A stretch of 8,997 bases of DNA. It comes from an uncultured Bacillota bacterium. Lineage in GTDB: Bacteria; Bacillota; UBA994; UBA5500. The translations under genes were made by a program, and so were the position numbers. The notes under the pieces are model-generated. The model saw only the letters and a list, made by a program, of their open reading frames with translations, made no database searches and was not told the DNA's origin. The DNA lies in contig CALNBW010000113.1 of assembly GCA_937874815.1 (NCBI GenBank), positions 1 through 8,997 on the forward strand. Reading direction: 5' to 3'. The first letter of the stretch is position 1. The number at the start of each line of letters is the position of its first letter. Positions 7,281 to 8,997 of this stretch are shown piece by piece.

Positions 7281-7913
7281 CTACTTCCCCTGCGCCAGAT
7301 GATAGGACAAGGCTAGCAAACCGACAATTAAGTTTTCCTGTCGCACCTCTATGTCAATTGGGGCTTCAATGCGCGTCGGCGCGAAGTTCCAAATGGCACG
7401 CACTCCCGCTTTTATCAGTTGGTCGGCCACCGGTTGGGCCGCTGGCGCAGGTACTGTCAATACGCCAATTTGAATGCCTAAAGATTTGACAACCTCTGTC
7501 ACATAATCAGCAGATAGTACTTGCTGACCCGCCACTTCCATACCAATTTTCTTCGGGTCCGCATCAAAAATGGCTGCCAGCATAAAACCATATTCGGTAA
7601 AGCCTTCATATCTGGCTAACGCTTGCCCCAGATGCCCAGCACCGACAATCGCAAACTTGTTAGGACGATTCACACCCAGGATCTCCGTAATCTGTTGCAT
7701 CAAATCTGCTACGTCATAGCCTACTCCACGCCGTCCAAATTCGCCAAAATAGGCCAGGTCTTTGCGAATCTGCACCGAAGTGATGCCCAAAATACGACCT
7801 AGTTCTTCGGAAGACACTACCTCTACGCCACTCTCGTCCAGCAGGGTTAGTGAGCGCAAGTAGAGCGGCAATCTTTCAATTGTTGGGCGAGGAATCAAAA
7901 CGAGCTTCCCCAC
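7281..7913 (-). CDS. rex: Redox-sensing transcriptional repressor Rex
   Basis: The 210-residue protein is a typical Rex: an N-terminal winged-helix DNA-binding domain (about 1-80, with SSEELGRILGITSVQIRKDL and YFGEFGRRGVGYDV) and a Rossmann NAD(H)-binding domain starting with the GAGHLG motif at 91-96. The signature NFAPTRIEAP lies near 177-186, and the C-terminal helix ends in SYHLAQGK. Rex binds operators when NAD+ dominates and releases them when NADH rises, so it controls fermentation and hydrogenase genes. The start is GTG 7913, with AGGAGG 8 nt upstream; an ATG overlapping it is in another frame. The length is usual for the family. It lies 36 nt behind the aldolase gene, so the two are probably co-transcribed, and directly ahead of the hyd promoter, which carries Rex-type sites. 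Confidence 0.96.
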   Translation of the reverse strand: MGKLVLIPRPTIERLPLYLRSLTLLDESGVEVVSSEELGRILGITSVQIRKDLAYFGEFGRRGVGYDVADLMQQITEILGVNRPNKFAIVGAGHLGQALARYEGFTEYGFMLAAIFDADPKKIGMEVAGQQVLSADYVTEVVKSLGIQIGVLTVPAPAAQPVADQLIKAGVRAIWNFAPTRIEAPIDIEVRQENLIVGLLALSYHLAQGK

Positions 7914-7921
7914 ATTGCACG

Positions 7922-7927
7922 CCTCCT
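7922..7927 (-). promoter_or_regulatory. Shine-Dalgarno fixing the GTG start of rex
   Basis: AGGAGG is placed 8 nt ahead of the GTG at 7913-7911. The nearby ATG (7915-7913) is out of frame with Rex, so the ribosome site and the conserved N-terminus both favour GTG. Confidence 0.8.
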
Positions 7928-7949
7928 CTCATCCGTATTTTACTACTGT

Positions 7950-8997
7950 CTATTCTGCATAAGGATCAAGCTTAGTGCTTGCTGTGGCCTCTACCCTAGT
8001 AGAGCGCGGTACCCGCGCTAGCACCTCCGCTAAAGCAGAGCCGGTATTGATGCTACCGGTTTCCAGCAATTTGGCCAACGCTGCTTCTGCCTCTACCTGA
8101 ATCATATCGGTAAAGATCCCGCTGCCACAGTATTTCTTATCTCCAGCTCGGATGCCATCCATATGGCTGGCCACATGATCGGCCAAGGAATTAGCGCCAG
8201 CAACCAGGTAATGTGTATTGATGTTGTTCTTACCAACTAGCCCCCGTTCCACCGAGGCCGCACCTGTGCCGCCGTGCTGCGCAAAGGGAATGTAGCGCCC
8301 ACAGCTTAAGAAAAGGGCCCTCTGCACTACCTGCAATCGTTCGCGGTCGGGCTCATGCTTAACATCTTTCTTAGCTGCATGCTCCATACCGATGGGGTAA
8401 GCAATGCCGTCAGCGCCGGTATAGCGAATGAAGCTGCACACCTGCTGGGCAAAACGCTCCAATGCTGCACCAGTGAGTTGTTCATAGGGCAGCGCCTGCC
8501 CACTCTGGCCGGTAGCCCCAAATTCAGCTTCAACCATCATGTCGGTGTTGCCGACGATGTACCGCACCCCTTCAACAATTTCCCTGGTGACAACAAAATC
8601 AAGAATCGGCGGCAACTTCTCGGTATCAATCATGCCCCAGGCGGGCGCAACGGCTTGCACTACGGCGAGGAAGTCGCGCCGGAAGCTGACGTATTCTGGA
8701 CTGACCAGATAATCAATGTAGCGCTCGAGAGTGGCATCGCTAATAGCTAATTCCGGCCCGAAAACGGTCCCCATGTACTGCATCGCATGATGAATGCGGG
8801 CAGCGGCTAACTCCTGGGCCAAGGTCTTGCTTTTGGATTTAGCTATTTCTTTCGTTTCATCATACTTGGGCACCTGGAAATGATCGAGAGCAACGGCCAG
8901 ATACTTGGCATCGTAGGCGGCAGCATAGCTGGCTATCTGAGCCACTGCCTGCCTGGCACCTGCTACCACCGCCGCCTCGGTCTGGTGTACATTCACG
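7950..8997 (-). CDS. Class II (metal-dependent) aldolase family protein, 5' end cut by window edge
   Basis: At least 348 residues are visible and the frame runs into the right edge. The first visible in-frame codon, GTG at 8996, lies within what looks like the family's NVxx strand near the N-terminus, so the true start is probably outside. Class II fructose-/tagatose-bisphosphate aldolase landmarks occur in the right order (numbered from GTG 8996): LDH (Asp38, His39), VEAEFGATG (Glu158), GMEHAA (His206), AQHGGTGA (His241) and NINTHYL (Asn260). These correspond to the catalytic Asp, the Zn ligands and the phosphate-binding loop. Residues 45-150 are longer and more divergent than in standard enzymes, so the substrate may not be fructose 1,6-bisphosphate. 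It lies 36 nt ahead of rex. The superfamily is fairly sure; the substrate is not. Confidence 0.75.
   Translation of the reverse strand, partial: VNVHQTEAAVVAGARQAVAQIASYAAAYDAKYLAVALDHFQVPKYDETKEIAKSKSKTLAQELAAARIHHAMQYMGTVFGPELAISDATLERYIDYLVSPEYVSFRRDFLAVVQAVAPAWGMIDTEKLPPILDFVVTREIVEGVRYIVGNTDMMVEAEFGATGQSGQALPYEQLTGAALERFAQQVCSFIRYTGADGIAYPIGMEHAAKKDVKHEPDRERLQVVQRALFLSCGRYIPFAQHGGTGAASVERGLVGKNNINTHYLVAGANSLADHVASHMDGIRAGDKKYCGSGIFTDMIQVEAEAALAKLLETGSINTGSALAEVLARVPRSTRVEATASTKLDPYAE

Noticed and set aside
8355..8750. 131-codon plus-strand frame inside the aldolase gene
   Set aside because: It is antisense to conserved aldolase motifs and shows no family features.

Overview
The window is one block of minus-strand genes from an anaerobic bacterium, most likely a member of the Bacillota (Clostridia in the broad sense). 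This rests on strong AGGAGG-type ribosome sites, GTG and TTG starts, a Rex regulator, and a multi-subunit [FeFe]-hydrogenase linked to a PAS-containing sensory hydrogenase and a SpoIIE-type phosphatase. I cannot name the genus. No RNA gene, CRISPR array, transposase or other sign of mobility is visible.

Read in the direction of transcription (right to left), the window opens with a class II aldolase cut by the right edge and the redox repressor gene rex 36 nt behind it. A 14-bp hairpin terminator lies just after the rex stop codon. The next ~210 bp are AT-rich and hold a sigma-A-like promoter, one 18-bp Rex-type operator and two more TTGTGAA half-sites. This 262-nt gap is the largest gene-free stretch in the window.

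Behind that promoter lies a compact operon: a thioredoxin-fold protein that has lost every cysteine, hydB (NuoF-like NADH/FMN/Fe-S subunit), hydA (catalytic [FeFe]-hydrogenase subunit with the CpI-type domain order) and hydC (NuoE-like [2Fe-2S] subunit). Together HydABC look like a cytoplasmic NAD(H)-linked, probably electron-bifurcating hydrogenase that couples NADH and reduced ferredoxin to H2.

After a 90-nt gap with a strong hairpin come three overlapping genes that look like a signalling arm: a small [2Fe-2S] ferredoxin, an HydS-like sensory hydrogenase with a degenerate H-cluster pocket and a PAS domain, and a SpoIIE-type protein phosphatase cut by the left edge. The layout suggests one transcription unit controlled by NADH/NAD+ through Rex, which also encodes a putative H2 or redox sensor whose output would be protein dephosphorylation. 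The points most worth a second look are the TSCSPGW motif in HydA, the cysteine-free thioredoxin-fold protein, the HydS pocket substitutions, the hydS start site and the strand-specific hairpin.
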